Below the pieces are notes generated by a model. That model searched no databases. It had not been told where the DNA came from and saw nothing but the letters and a program-made list of their open reading frames with translations. Below are positions 1-6,009 of a stretch of DNA of 6,900 nt, piece by piece. The position numbers and the translations under genes were made by a program. Source of the stretch: a candidate division Zixibacteria bacterium DG_27 (GTDB lineage: Bacteria; Zixibacteria; MSB-5A5; DG-27); contig LIZU01000076.1 in the NCBI GenBank assembly GCA_001302725.1, positions 1 through 6,900 of the forward strand, given 5' to 3'. Numbering within the stretch: the stretch's first letter is position 1; each line of letters opens with the position of its first letter.

Positions 1-688
1 ACAACATCCCGGTGCCCGGCTCCGGATTTCCGGAGATCCCGTAAACCTCCACCCGAACCGTGGTGCCACCGTTGGGATTGACGAGCTCCGGCAGACTGTC
101 CGGGAAATTGAAGCCTAAGAACGGCACCTCCGTGGTCAAGGCCTTGATGCAGAAGTTGGCGGTGCTGTCCCAGGGGGGATCTTCCCAGTAGTAGAGATCC
201 AGCCACTCCGCGCCGCTGCGGTAATAGCTCTCCTCCGGATGGGCGGTCGAGTTCACAATGACGTCATACTGCGCTCCCAAAAGAACCGGAACATCCGAGG
301 TGCGGTCATAAGGGTGGCCACCCCGAGAGAGATACAGATAAACGTAGAAATCATCCCCCTGATCAAGCTCAACCGAGGTATCCAACTCTACGGTGTGGAA
401 GCCACGAAACCTTACGAAGCCACTCTTCGTGGAAAGCTCCTCCAAAAGCTCCCCGCCTTCAAAGCGATCGTAGATCCTCACAGTATAGTACACGCTGTCC
501 ACCGCCGTGAAAAGACCCACCGCCTGCATGGTCTCCTGACCCTGCTCGCCTCCCTCCGCAGTGAAGGCATTGAAAGCCTCCTCACAGTCGGTCTTGGTAT
601 CCCGCCAGCCGTGGTAGTCGTGATGGTAAATCATATCGTAGTTCATGAACTCCACATCCTGGAAGGAAACCGCTCCCATCTGAGGCTG
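1..688 (-). pseudogene. C-terminal remainder of the same C1 peptidase (lectin-like domain), out of frame and cut by window edge
   Basis: Seen: a frame open from about 706 to the left edge without a stop, shifted relative to the N-terminal part. From about 682 it reads PQMGAVSFQDVEFMNYD, then YHHDYHGWRDTKTDCEEAFNAF, a GDDFYVYLYLSRGGHPYDRT segment and PVLLGAQYDVIVNSTAHPEE, and ends near LPELVNPNGGTTVRVEVYG and PGTGM at the edge. This matches, from memory, the lectin-like beta domain and following linker found downstream of C1 catalytic domains in secreted FCB proteins. No ribosome binding site precedes its internal ATGs (the first is at 679-677), so independent translation is unlikely. It belongs to the gene that starts at 1362. 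A T9SS sorting domain is expected beyond the left edge but cannot be seen. The frame relation fits a net loss of 3n+1 bases near 681-699. Confidence 0.8.
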
Positions 689-1362
689 GGAGCCTGGGTG
701 CTCTTGTCATCGTCCCAGCCCACAATGGCGATGGCGTGATTGGGGTCAAGGGTGCTGCTGGGAGGTTGATAGTGGACGTAGTTCTGCATGAAGGCAGCAT
801 CGTAGCACATGCAGGTTCCCATCACCCCCTCGCTCATGATCTTCTCCTTGATGGTGTTGATGTTGCTTAAGTCAGAGCCGGCTACATACCATTCGATATC
901 TCGGGGGTAGTAGTAGTTATAACTGGGAAGGTATCTCTCCGGGGGGGTGTAGTAAGACTGCCCGTCGATATCCCGCACCGCTCCCTCGCCGCGGCTGAGA
1001 TAGGCGGAAGTCACCATGTAGTCGCCACCCTGATGCACCTCCAGCCCATTCCCCTGGGGAGGGTCCAGATCACCATTGTAGTGCTGGTTGAAGCCGTTCC
1101 ACCAGTCCAGATGGTATTCCGCCAGATTGGGTTCGCCGATCTCACCGGCGGCAGCCCAGTTGCCGGTCATGAGCAGATTCCCCTCCATCGCCGCCATGGC
1201 CCCGTGGGTCCAGCAAGTTCCCCCTTGTTGGCTTTTGACAGAGGTCACGTAGTTCTGCCCGCCGACGTTGCGCAAGTCAAATTGACTCGGCGGATCCGCA
1301 AGCGAGACCCCGGTCGTGAGGGCCAAGAGCCACACGAGTGCAAACAATCCGGTCTTCTTCAT
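643..1362 (-). CDS. Secreted papain-like (C1) peptidase, N-terminal part, frame-broken
   Basis: Seen: 239 codons starting at the ATG at 1362-1360, preceded by GGAGG at 1365-1369. Residues 1-22 form a signal peptide (MKKTG, hydrophobic stretch, SLA before Asp23). A C1-type catalytic core follows: Gln45/Gln46 and Cys50 in QQGGTCWTHGAMAAMEG, and His209 in DPNHAIAIVGWDDD. The third catalytic element, Asn in NSWG, should come about 20-30 residues after the His but is absent. After KSTQAP (residue 225) the frame runs into unrelated residues and stops at 643. The homologous sequence resumes in another frame (see 1-688). The reading frame is open further upstream to 1485, but the promoter -10 box at 1468-1473 lies inside that extension, so 1362 is the start. 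Known for the family: exported cysteine peptidases with a lectin-like domain and T9SS sorting tail, common in FCB candidate phyla. Inferred: inactive as read here, because the catalytic Asn is missing. The family call is strong; whether the break is biological or an assembly error is open. Confidence 0.85.
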   Translation of the reverse strand: MKKTGLFALVWLLALTTGVSLADPPSQFDLRNVGGQNYVTSVKSQQGGTCWTHGAMAAMEGNLLMTGNWAAAGEIGEPNLAEYHLDWWNGFNQHYNGDLDPPQGNGLEVHQGGDYMVTSAYLSRGEGAVRDIDGQSYYTPPERYLPSYNYYYPRDIEWYVAGSDLSNINTIKEKIMSEGVMGTCMCYDAAFMQNYVHYQPPSSTLDPNHAIAIVGWDDDKSTQAPSLRWERFPSRMWSS

Positions 1363-1364
1363 GT

Positions 1365-1369
1365 TTCCT
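1365..1369 (-). promoter_or_regulatory. Ribosome binding site of the C1 peptidase gene
   Basis: GGAGG on the minus strand, two bases before AC and the ATG at 1362-1360 (GGAGGAAACATG in a slightly extended reading). It fixes the start at MKKTGLFALVW, directly ahead of a good signal peptide, and argues against the longer upstream frame. Confidence 0.8.
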
Positions 1370-1467
1370 CCAAAAAGCATGGGTTTGGCTTTTCTGATAT
1401 CTGGACTGTCGCATAAGAAAGCACTTGTAGAAGCGCATTGTCGCGGCAGACAGACGCGTAGAATTTT

Positions 1468-1495
1468 AATATACCCAATTCTCACCCTCTGTCAA
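1468..1495 (-). promoter_or_regulatory. Sigma-70-type promoter for the C1 peptidase gene
   Basis: On the minus strand a perfect TTGACA (1495-1490) is followed after 16 bases by TATATT (1473-1468). Transcription would begin near 1461, giving a leader of roughly 100 bases before the ATG at 1362. This promoter lies inside the upstream extension of the open frame, which supports the downstream start. Assignment is by consensus only; the sigma factor preferences of this organism are not known. Confidence 0.65.
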
Positions 1496-1672
1496 GGCCA
1501 AAGAAGAGGCACAAGTCGTTTTGCGATAGCAACCTGACCGAAATGGTCAAGGTTCGGCTGCCAGCCGACAGAGGGCACCAACGACTCCGGCGAGCTCCCT
1601 GGAAGCTCATGCCGGTTTCCTACGAGAAATGGGTAATCTGTGCAAATACCCTATTGCTTGTGTAGATTTTGT
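1496..1672. other. Intergenic segment with four consecutive hairpins between divergent promoters
   Basis: No gene is seen here. Four inverted repeats follow one another. HP1 (1531-1554) pairs AACC+TGACC with GGTCA+GGTT around GAAAT, with one bulged base. HP2 (1554-1568) pairs TCGGCT with AGCCGA around GCC. HP3 (1587-1615) pairs CCGGC+GAGCT with AGCTC+GCCGG around a 7-base loop, with a 2-base bulge. HP4 (1631-1651) pairs GGGTA with TACCC around 11 bases. HP1 and HP2 share one base and so compete slightly. None ends in a clear T-tract. The segment could be a structured RNA, an operator region or decayed terminators. I do not recognise a known riboswitch in it. Confidence 0.45.
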
Positions 1673-1703
1673 TTGACATCGCGCTTCTGACTCCTTCTAT
1701 TAG
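1673..1703 (+). promoter_or_regulatory. Probable promoter of the antiporter gene
   Basis: A perfect TTGACA at 1673-1678 is followed by weak -10 candidates: TCTATT (1697-1702, 18-base spacer) or TATTAG (1698-1703, 19-base spacer), each with 4 of 6 consensus bases. Either would start transcription about 60 bases before the ATG at 1772. Moderate support, because the -10 is poor and the spacer long. Confidence 0.45.
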
Positions 1704-1751
1704 GCGCGAGGCCTGATGGCCAGCTTAACGTCACTTCTGAAAGTCAATTCT

Positions 1752-1756
1752 GGAGG
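1752..1756 (+). promoter_or_regulatory. Distant ribosome binding site of the antiporter gene
   Basis: GGAGG lies 15 bases before the ATG at 1772, longer than the 5-9 usual and unlike the close sites of the other genes here. The codons between it and the ATG contain no ATG, GTG or TTG in frame, so 1772 remains the best start. Translation may be less efficient than for the neighbours. Confidence 0.5.
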
Positions 1757-1771
1757 CGACGGTCTCTCTGT

Positions 1772-3475
1772 ATGAATGACATACCTTATCTACGAGACCT
1801 GGTGGTGATATTTGCGGTTGCGGTGGTGGTCGTAACCGCGCTCCACAGACTCAAGATTCCATCCATCGCAGGGTTCATCTTAGCCGGCATCCTCGTGGGT
1901 CCTGGGGGCTTCGGTTTGATCGATGACGTTCATAAGGTTGAGGTCCTGGCAGAGACCGGCGTAGCCCTTCTGTTGTTCGGGATTGGCTTGGAGATCTCGC
2001 TTGAGCGATTGCGACGTCTCTGGTGGCCGGTTTTGGCTGGGGGTGCACTACAGGTTGGATTGACCGCAGCAGCCACCTTCGCCGTTTGTCGACTTCTGGG
2101 CTATTCCCCCAACCTGGCGCTGTTTATCGGTTTTGTGATTGCCATCTCCAGTACAGCTGTCGTCCTTCAAGGGTTGGAAGCACGTGGTGAATTGGACGCC
2201 CCCCACGGGCGCCTAACCTTGGGGATACTTGTTTTCCAGGATCTCTCTGTTGTGCCGATGATGCTGGCAATCCCACTTTTGAGTGGTTCGGGACCTCCTG
2301 CTCAGAATCTGTTTAGCGCGTTGCTGCGGACGGTGGCGATTCTTGCCAGTGTTCTACTCGCGGCACGTCTTATCGTCCCTCGTGCGCTGCGTCTGATAGC
2401 AAAGACCCGGCAGCGAAATCTCTTCGTTGTAGCGGTTTTGCTTGTGTCCATAGGCACCGCCTGGGTCTTATGGATCTGCGGCATCCCGCTGGCCCTGGGG
2501 GCCTTCCTCGCGGGGTTGGTAGTGGCTGGGAGCGAGTATCGCCATCAAGCCCTCGCAGATCTGATATCGTTTCGAGATGCGTTCACCAGTATATTCTTTG
2601 TTTCTATAGGCATGCTGCTCGACCCCGGCGCCATCTTGGAAAATATTATCCCCATTTTGATTTTGCTTGTGGCAGTTCTTGCGGGCAAGTCCGGTCTGGT
2701 TTTCATAACGGCGATGATAATGCGTTTGCCGCTTAGGGTGTGCGTGCTGGCGGCGGCCGCATTGGCACAGGTTGGGGAGTTCTCCTTCATACTGATGCGC
2801 GGTGCTCAGACAACTGGTCTAGTTACAGATCATCTGGCGGGTAACTTGGTGGTGGTGGCGGTTCTCTCCATGTTCGTGACTCCCTTCGGACTGTCCCTAG
2901 GACCGCACCTTGCAGCTGGAGTGGGAAAGATACAGGTTCTCACTCGACTGCTTAAAGTGTCCACCGCCGAGGATGCTGCCGAGGAGGTCCGCACCATGCA
3001 TGAGCACGTCATCATAGGTGGTTATGGCCTTGCCGGTCAACAGCTGGCACAGGCTTTGAGGCAGAGCGGAATTCCCTATGTGATCGCGGAGCTGAATGTG
3101 GAGAACGTGCGCAACGCCATTTCCAAGGGAGAGCCGGCCTACTTCTGCGATATCACAAGTCTCGAAGTGCTGGAGTGCCTACAAGCCGCAGACGCTGGGG
3201 AGCTGGTGTTGCTTATCAATGACCCCGATGCTAACCAGCGCGCCGTGAAGGCCGCCCGCAGCCTCGCCCCAAATCTGCATATTGTCGTTCGGGCAAGCTA
3301 CCAGCTCGATATCAGGCCTCTCCTCAAAGCTGGCGCTAACGAGATAATAGCGGCCGAGATAGAAGCCGCCGTGGAGGTCGTCTCCCGTACATTGAACAGA
3401 CACCAAGTCGATCCCGAACAGGTGGCGGTGCATCTTTCCCGAATTCGCAGTCTCCGCCAGGAGAAAACAGCATAA
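1772..3475 (+). CDS. CPA2-family monovalent cation:proton antiporter with C-terminal TrkA-N (RCK) domain
   Basis: Inner-membrane antiporter expected to exchange K+ or Na+ for protons, with gating by a cytoplasmic nucleotide-binding domain. Seen: 567 residues. The first ~390 are a polytopic membrane domain of about a dozen hydrophobic segments, with CPA2 hallmarks: PSIAGFILAGILVGPGG (30-46), ETGVALLLFGIGLE (61-74), SSTAVVLQ (126-133), FQDLSVVP with Gln156-Asp157 (155-162), GAFLAGLVVAGSEYRHQ (243-259) and FFVSIGMLLDP (275-285). From about residue 409 an RCK-N/TrkA-N Rossmann domain follows: GYGLAG as GxGxxG at 417-422, with Glu440 at the end of the second strand, typical for NAD(H) binding. No further RCK-C domain follows. 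Resembles KefB/KefC/YbaL of enterobacteria, but ion preference and any glutathione response cannot be read from sequence, so I give no symbol. It has its own promoter candidate; the next gene is 273 bases away and separately promoted. Family call is firm. Confidence 0.93.
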   Translation: MNDIPYLRDLVVIFAVAVVVVTALHRLKIPSIAGFILAGILVGPGGFGLIDDVHKVEVLAETGVALLLFGIGLEISLERLRRLWWPVLAGGALQVGLTAAATFAVCRLLGYSPNLALFIGFVIAISSTAVVLQGLEARGELDAPHGRLTLGILVFQDLSVVPMMLAIPLLSGSGPPAQNLFSALLRTVAILASVLLAARLIVPRALRLIAKTRQRNLFVVAVLLVSIGTAWVLWICGIPLALGAFLAGLVVAGSEYRHQALADLISFRDAFTSIFFVSIGMLLDPGAILENIIPILILLVAVLAGKSGLVFITAMIMRLPLRVCVLAAAALAQVGEFSFILMRGAQTTGLVTDHLAGNLVVVAVLSMFVTPFGLSLGPHLAAGVGKIQVLTRLLKVSTAEDAAEEVRTMHEHVIIGGYGLAGQQLAQALRQSGIPYVIAELNVENVRNAISKGEPAYFCDITSLEVLECLQAADAGELVLLINDPDANQRAVKAARSLAPNLHIVVRASYQLDIRPLLKAGANEIIAAEIEAAVEVVSRTLNRHQVDPEQVAVHLSRIRSLRQEKTA

Positions 3476-3650
3476 GCCGGAGAGGAGAAAAGCAGAGGCG
3501 CTCAGTGGTCGAGAGTCAAACCCTCGGGATATTGAGAAGAGAACTCAGCCCCGCATCAGCCGGCTCAAGCGGCCAGCGTCGGCCCGGATGAGTATCAAAC
3601 GAGACCGGATGCCACGTACCTATGTCTCACTCCGATGAGAAGCTTTTCGA

Positions 3651-3679
3651 TTGCCTATTGGCAAGAAGATCCATATATT
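3651..3679 (+). promoter_or_regulatory. Promoter of the YkvA-like gene, with an inverted repeat over the -35
   Basis: TTGCCT (3651-3656) and TATATT (3674-3679) are separated by 17 bases; the -10 matches 5 of 6 consensus bases and the -35 matches 4 of 6. Transcription would start near 3686, about 60 bases before the ATG at 3749. An inverted repeat TTGCC-tatt-GGCAA (3651-3664) covers the -35 and could be a repressor or activator site. The promoter shows that the open frame upstream of 3749 is not coding. Confidence 0.6.
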
Positions 3680-3737
3680 TCAGGCGCCAGAGTAACTCCT
3701 CTGGTCGCTCGATGGATTAGTCAGCAGCGCTCAGGTT

Positions 3738-3742
3738 GGAGG
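3738..3742 (+). promoter_or_regulatory. Ribosome binding site that sets the start of the YkvA-like gene
   Basis: GGAGG lies six bases before the ATG at 3749-3751. The same frame is open back to an ATG at 3635, but that lacks a comparable site and lies upstream of the promoter -10 box at 3674-3679. Confidence 0.8.
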
Positions 3743-3748
3743 TCTCAT

Positions 3749-4225
3749 ATGCTTAAAGCACTGACCAATCAATTAAGGATACTGGCAGGAGAAGATGAGC
3801 AGGGCTTTCGCAAATCCATTGAGAAACGTCTGGGCGGCAGGGCCACCGAAGAGCAAATGAAGGCCGTAAAAGAGTTTATCTTCTTACTGCCGCCGGTTTT
3901 GCAACAGTTAAGCAATTATTGGAATGATGAATCATTCCCATCAGAGGCTAAAAGGCTCAGCGGCCACATTATAACCTACATATATGCTCCACACGATTAT
4001 CTGTCAGAGGAACAACACGGCTTGTTCGGCTACCTCGACGATGCCTATCTGGTGGTTTCTGCATTCTTGCGAATACAGGATTCCTATTTGAAGAACTGGC
4101 AAGACAAATCCCCCTTAGAGCTGCAACTGGTGAAAAGAGCAAGAGAGCTGATACTAGTGCCAGATCTGGTGATCCCGGAGGAGGCCAAAGAGATCGAAGC
4201 TCTTTTGCATTCATGGGCCAAATAG
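3749..4225 (+). CDS. YkvA/DUF1232-like small protein of unknown function
   Basis: Seen: 158 residues, start chosen by GGAGG at 3738-3742 and by the promoter at 3651-3679. The middle (about 40-107) resembles the DUF1232 (YkvA) pattern: a helix FIFLLPPVLQQLSNYW, then FPSEAKRLSGHIITYIYAPHDYL with Pro81 and Asp83, then GYLDDAYLVVSAF with Gly94, Asp97 and Asp98. In typical members the helix runs into P-x-D-x-x-P-D; here the second P-D is replaced by a longer polar insert (LSEEQHG). The N-terminal ~35 residues are polar and charged, and the C-terminal ~50 are helical with many Glu, Lys and Leu. No signal peptide and no clear transmembrane helix, so probably cytoplasmic or membrane-peripheral. The biochemical role of DUF1232 proteins is not established and the neighbours do not suggest one. 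A terminator at 4307-4332 ends the unit. Family assignment rests on motif recall. Confidence 0.7.
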   Translation: MLKALTNQLRILAGEDEQGFRKSIEKRLGGRATEEQMKAVKEFIFLLPPVLQQLSNYWNDESFPSEAKRLSGHIITYIYAPHDYLSEEQHGLFGYLDDAYLVVSAFLRIQDSYLKNWQDKSPLELQLVKRARELILVPDLVIPEEAKEIEALLHSWAK

Positions 4226-4306
4226 TAACGTGCCGATAAACGGATAGATGAAGCCTCGCCTGGGAACTGGGAATTGTCCCTGAATTACACTGATGGGTAA
4301 GCAAAG

Positions 4307-4332
4307 AAAGGGAGCCTTTAGGGCTCCCTTTT
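4307..4332. terminator. Strong, possibly bidirectional hairpin terminator
   Basis: AAAGGGAGCC (4307-4316) pairs perfectly with GGCTCCCTTT (4322-4331) around a 5-base loop and ends in TTTT on the plus strand, 81 bases after the YkvA-like stop. On the minus strand the exit reads TTTCTTTGC, and the hairpin sits 24 bases past the stop of the orphan sorting-domain tail at 4357. It may therefore serve both strands. The stem is nearly the same as that of the terminator at 6010-6035. Confidence 0.8.
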
Positions 4333-4356
4333 CATCTGCGGTGTTCTCAGTGAGGG

Positions 4357-4437
4357 TTACTTCACAAGCGTCATCCTCATCGTCTGGCTGAATTCTCCGA
4401 CGCTGAGCTTGTAGAAATAAACCCTGGAGGCACAGCT
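4357..4437 (-). pseudogene. Orphan 3' end of a T9SS-sorted gene (sorting-domain remnant)
   Basis: Seen: on the minus strand, from about 4437 to the TAA at 4357-4359, the frame reads CASRVYFYKLSVGEF and then SQTMRMTLVK before the stop. This is the last ~25 residues of a type A T9SS sorting domain (compare PSGIYFYKVQAGEF...MLLL in the two intact domains here). The expected upstream parts (NYPNPFN, IYDLLGRE) are missing: upstream come about 40 unrelated bases and then the terminator of the kelch gene. No start codon or ribosome binding site fits so short a frame. A strong hairpin follows the stop at the usual distance. Inferred: remains of a gene whose body was deleted or replaced. It differs enough from the two intact tails that it is not a recent copy of either. 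Confidence 0.7.
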
Positions 4438-4478
4438 GATTGCCCCCGGAAGTTGAGGCCTTACAACCCTCGGCAAAC

Positions 4479-4506
4479 AAAAAAGGGGAGGCATGAGGCC
4501 TCCCCC
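4479..4506 (-). terminator. Rho-independent terminator of the kelch gene
   Basis: On the minus strand GGGGAGGC (4505-4498 side) pairs with GCCTCCCC (4492-4485 side) around a 5-base loop and is followed by six T (4484-4479). It begins about 22 bases after the kelch stop codon at 4528. Confidence 0.9.
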
Positions 4507-4527
4507 CGAGAGGTGATAACAGCAACA

Positions 4528-5772
4528 TCATCTCAGAAGCAGCATCTTCTTTGTCTCTGTGAATTCCCCGGCCTGAACCTTATAGAAGTATATCCCCGAG
4601 GGAATATCAGGGGAATTCCAGTCGATTGCATAACGACCGGCTTTCTGATCCTTTTGGAGAAGAGTTTCGACCTCACGCCCAAGCAGATCGTAGATCCGGA
4701 TAGCGACATCTGAGGCCAGGGGTAGCTCATACTCGATAGTCGTCCCGGCGTTGAAAGGGTTGGGGTAGTTTTGAGAAATGTGATAAGTGGCCGGCCTTAT
4801 GGTGATAGCACCTCCTTCAACCTCAGTAAAGCCGGAAGCTTCTTCGTTTTTGGCATAGTAGGGGAGCCCTCCCTGATTTATCGGGGCTGAGCCCGCGATG
4901 GCGTAAAGCTTACCGTTCACGACTCCCGCTACTAAGCCCTCCCGTGGGGTGGGCATTGGATTCAGAGCTCTCCAAGTGTCAGTTGCCGGATTGTAAGCCT
5001 CATATTCGTCGGAGCGACCGCCGCGGCCTCCGACTATATGGATTTGGCCATCCAGAACATCAACACCGCTTCCACCTCTCGCCGTTGGCATCGGAGTCTT
5101 CGTCGCCCATGTCTTTGCCACCGGATCGTATTCCTGTACCATGTTCGAACCCCATCCCCCGATTAGATAAACCTTATTGCCTACCCTCGCTGTCATGAAA
5201 GTCCTCCTGCCACCAGTCGGCATCGGTGGTTCGGAGTACCACATGTTACCAGCAGGATGGTATTTTTCGACCACAGTCAATATTTGTCCGGGCGGCCTTC
5301 GATACCCACCAAAAACGAAAATGGTGTCATTGATGGCAACACACCCACCCCAACCTCTGGGTGTGGGCATAGGGGTTTTGGAGGTCCAGGTGTCTGTATC
5401 CAGATCGTATTCTTCGACCGCATCCGAGGAGGTGTAGCCTCCCGAGAAGGATCCGTTCTGGCCCCCGATAGCATAGATCTTACCCCCAGCCACCGCGACC
5501 ATCAATCCCCAGCGATCGGTCGGCATTGGCGCCAGCGTTTCCCACACATCTAGATCAGGATCGTACACCTCGACGGTATTCAAGGAAGAATAGGGCGGAA
5601 TCGAGTCCTGGCCTCCGATCACATATATCTTCCCGTCAAGCACCACACTCGCTGGATTCCACCGCGCCGTGGGAGCGGGAGCACATTCCCTCCAAGTTTG
5701 CGAAAAGAGATCTCCTTCAACGAGAAACAGACAGATCGCCAGCAAAACAAATAGCCTTACCGCTTGTTTCAT
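4528..5772 (-). CDS. Secreted kelch-repeat beta-propeller protein with T9SS sorting domain
   Basis: Seen: 414 residues. Start ATG at 5772-5770, with AGGAGG at 5785-5780, seven bases upstream. Residues 1 to ~25 are a signal peptide (MKQAVRLFVLLAICLFLVEG, probable cleavage near FSQ-T). Kelch blades repeat about every 45-52 residues with Gly-Gly pairs at 53-54, 103-104, 155-156, 205-206 and 248-249, then a degenerate Ala-Gly at 293-294. Each is followed by a VEVYDP.L..W-type strand and an APMPT/TPMPT turn. The sixth blade lacks its outer strand; TWRECAPAPTA (26-36) near the N-terminus supplies one, so a six-bladed propeller closed N-to-C is likely. Residues 335-414 are the sorting domain: NYPNPFNAGTTIEYELP, IYDLLGREVETL, PSGIYFYKVQAGEF, MLLLR. 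Known: such domains direct passage through the T9SS and are usually cleaved. Inferred role: extracellular binding or scaffold protein; no catalytic motif is seen and the ligand is unknown. It has its own terminator and no co-transcribed neighbour. Confidence 0.92.
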   Translation of the reverse strand: MKQAVRLFVLLAICLFLVEGDLFSQTWRECAPAPTARWNPASVVLDGKIYVIGGQDSIPPYSSLNTVEVYDPDLDVWETLAPMPTDRWGLMVAVAGGKIYAIGGQNGSFSGGYTSSDAVEEYDLDTDTWTSKTPMPTPRGWGGCVAINDTIFVFGGYRRPPGQILTVVEKYHPAGNMWYSEPPMPTGGRRTFMTARVGNKVYLIGGWGSNMVQEYDPVAKTWATKTPMPTARGGSGVDVLDGQIHIVGGRGGRSDEYEAYNPATDTWRALNPMPTPREGLVAGVVNGKLYAIAGSAPINQGGLPYYAKNEEASGFTEVEGGAITIRPATYHISQNYPNPFNAGTTIEYELPLASDVAIRIYDLLGREVETLLQKDQKAGRYAIDWNSPDIPSGIYFYKVQAGEFTETKKMLLLR

Positions 5773-5779
5773 AATTGCG

Positions 5780-5785
5780 CCTCCT
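5780..5785 (-). promoter_or_regulatory. Ribosome binding site of the kelch gene
   Basis: AGGAGG on the minus strand, seven bases from the ATG at 5772. It confirms the start ahead of the signal peptide. No convincing -35/-10 pair was found in the upstream 5786-6009 region. Confidence 0.8.
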
Positions 5786-5897
5786 AATTATTCAAGTCAA
5801 TCAATATTCCCAAGGTCGAAGCTCACCAGCGTTTCTCAACTACTCACATAATTCGAGCTCTCAGAACCTATCACCCACTCATACAAAACGTAAAAGG

Positions 5898-5925
5898 ACC
5901 GGAACTGTTACAGAATATTTCCGGT
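5898..5925. repeat. Nested palindrome upstream of the kelch gene
   Basis: ACCGGAA (5898-5904) and TTCCGGT (5919-5925) are exact inverted repeats, and the 14 bases between them contain a second one, CTGT-t-ACAG (5905-5913). Another CCGG follows at 5929-5932. It could be an operator or an RNA hairpin in the kelch leader. On the minus strand a T-rich but interrupted stretch follows, so a weak terminator is also possible. The rest of 5773-6009 shows no gene. Confidence 0.4.
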
Positions 5926-6009
5926 AGACCGGCAGCATCGATCAGAATTCCACGATCTGGCCTTTGGGGTTACAATAGAGGAAGACATTTGATTAATTGC
6001 CCAGGGATC

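Noticed and set aside
681..699. Programmed ribosomal frameshift joining the two parts of the left peptidase
   Set aside because: There is no slippery heptamer at the junction, and a simple frame slip would not restore the missing catalytic NSWG segment.
239..739. Plus-strand open frames opposite the left peptidase, and similar ones opposite the kelch gene
   Set aside because: They overlap well-supported genes on the other strand, show no family features and have no suitable ribosome binding sites.
1363..1485. Longer N-terminus of the left peptidase starting at 1485
   Set aside because: The promoter -10 box lies inside the extension, and the signal peptide and ribosome binding site fit the start at 1362.
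1531..1651. Known riboswitch (c-di-AMP ydaO, c-di-GMP GEMM, TPP, ZTP or fluoride type)
   Set aside because: None of the conserved sequence stretches of these classes that I can recall is present; only the hairpins are.
3476..3650. Terminator for the antiporter gene
   Set aside because: GC-rich short inverted repeats (for example GGCC-agcgtc-GGCC near 3571-3584) occur, but no T-tract follows any of them.
3635..3748. Longer N-terminus of the YkvA-like protein starting at 3635
   Set aside because: It would begin upstream of the promoter -10 box and lacks a ribosome binding site; the ATG at 3749 has a well-spaced GGAGG.
4940..5720. DNA tandem repeat array in the kelch gene
   Set aside because: The periodicity is at the protein level (kelch blades about 45-52 residues apart); the DNA of the blades is too divergent to be a tandem repeat.
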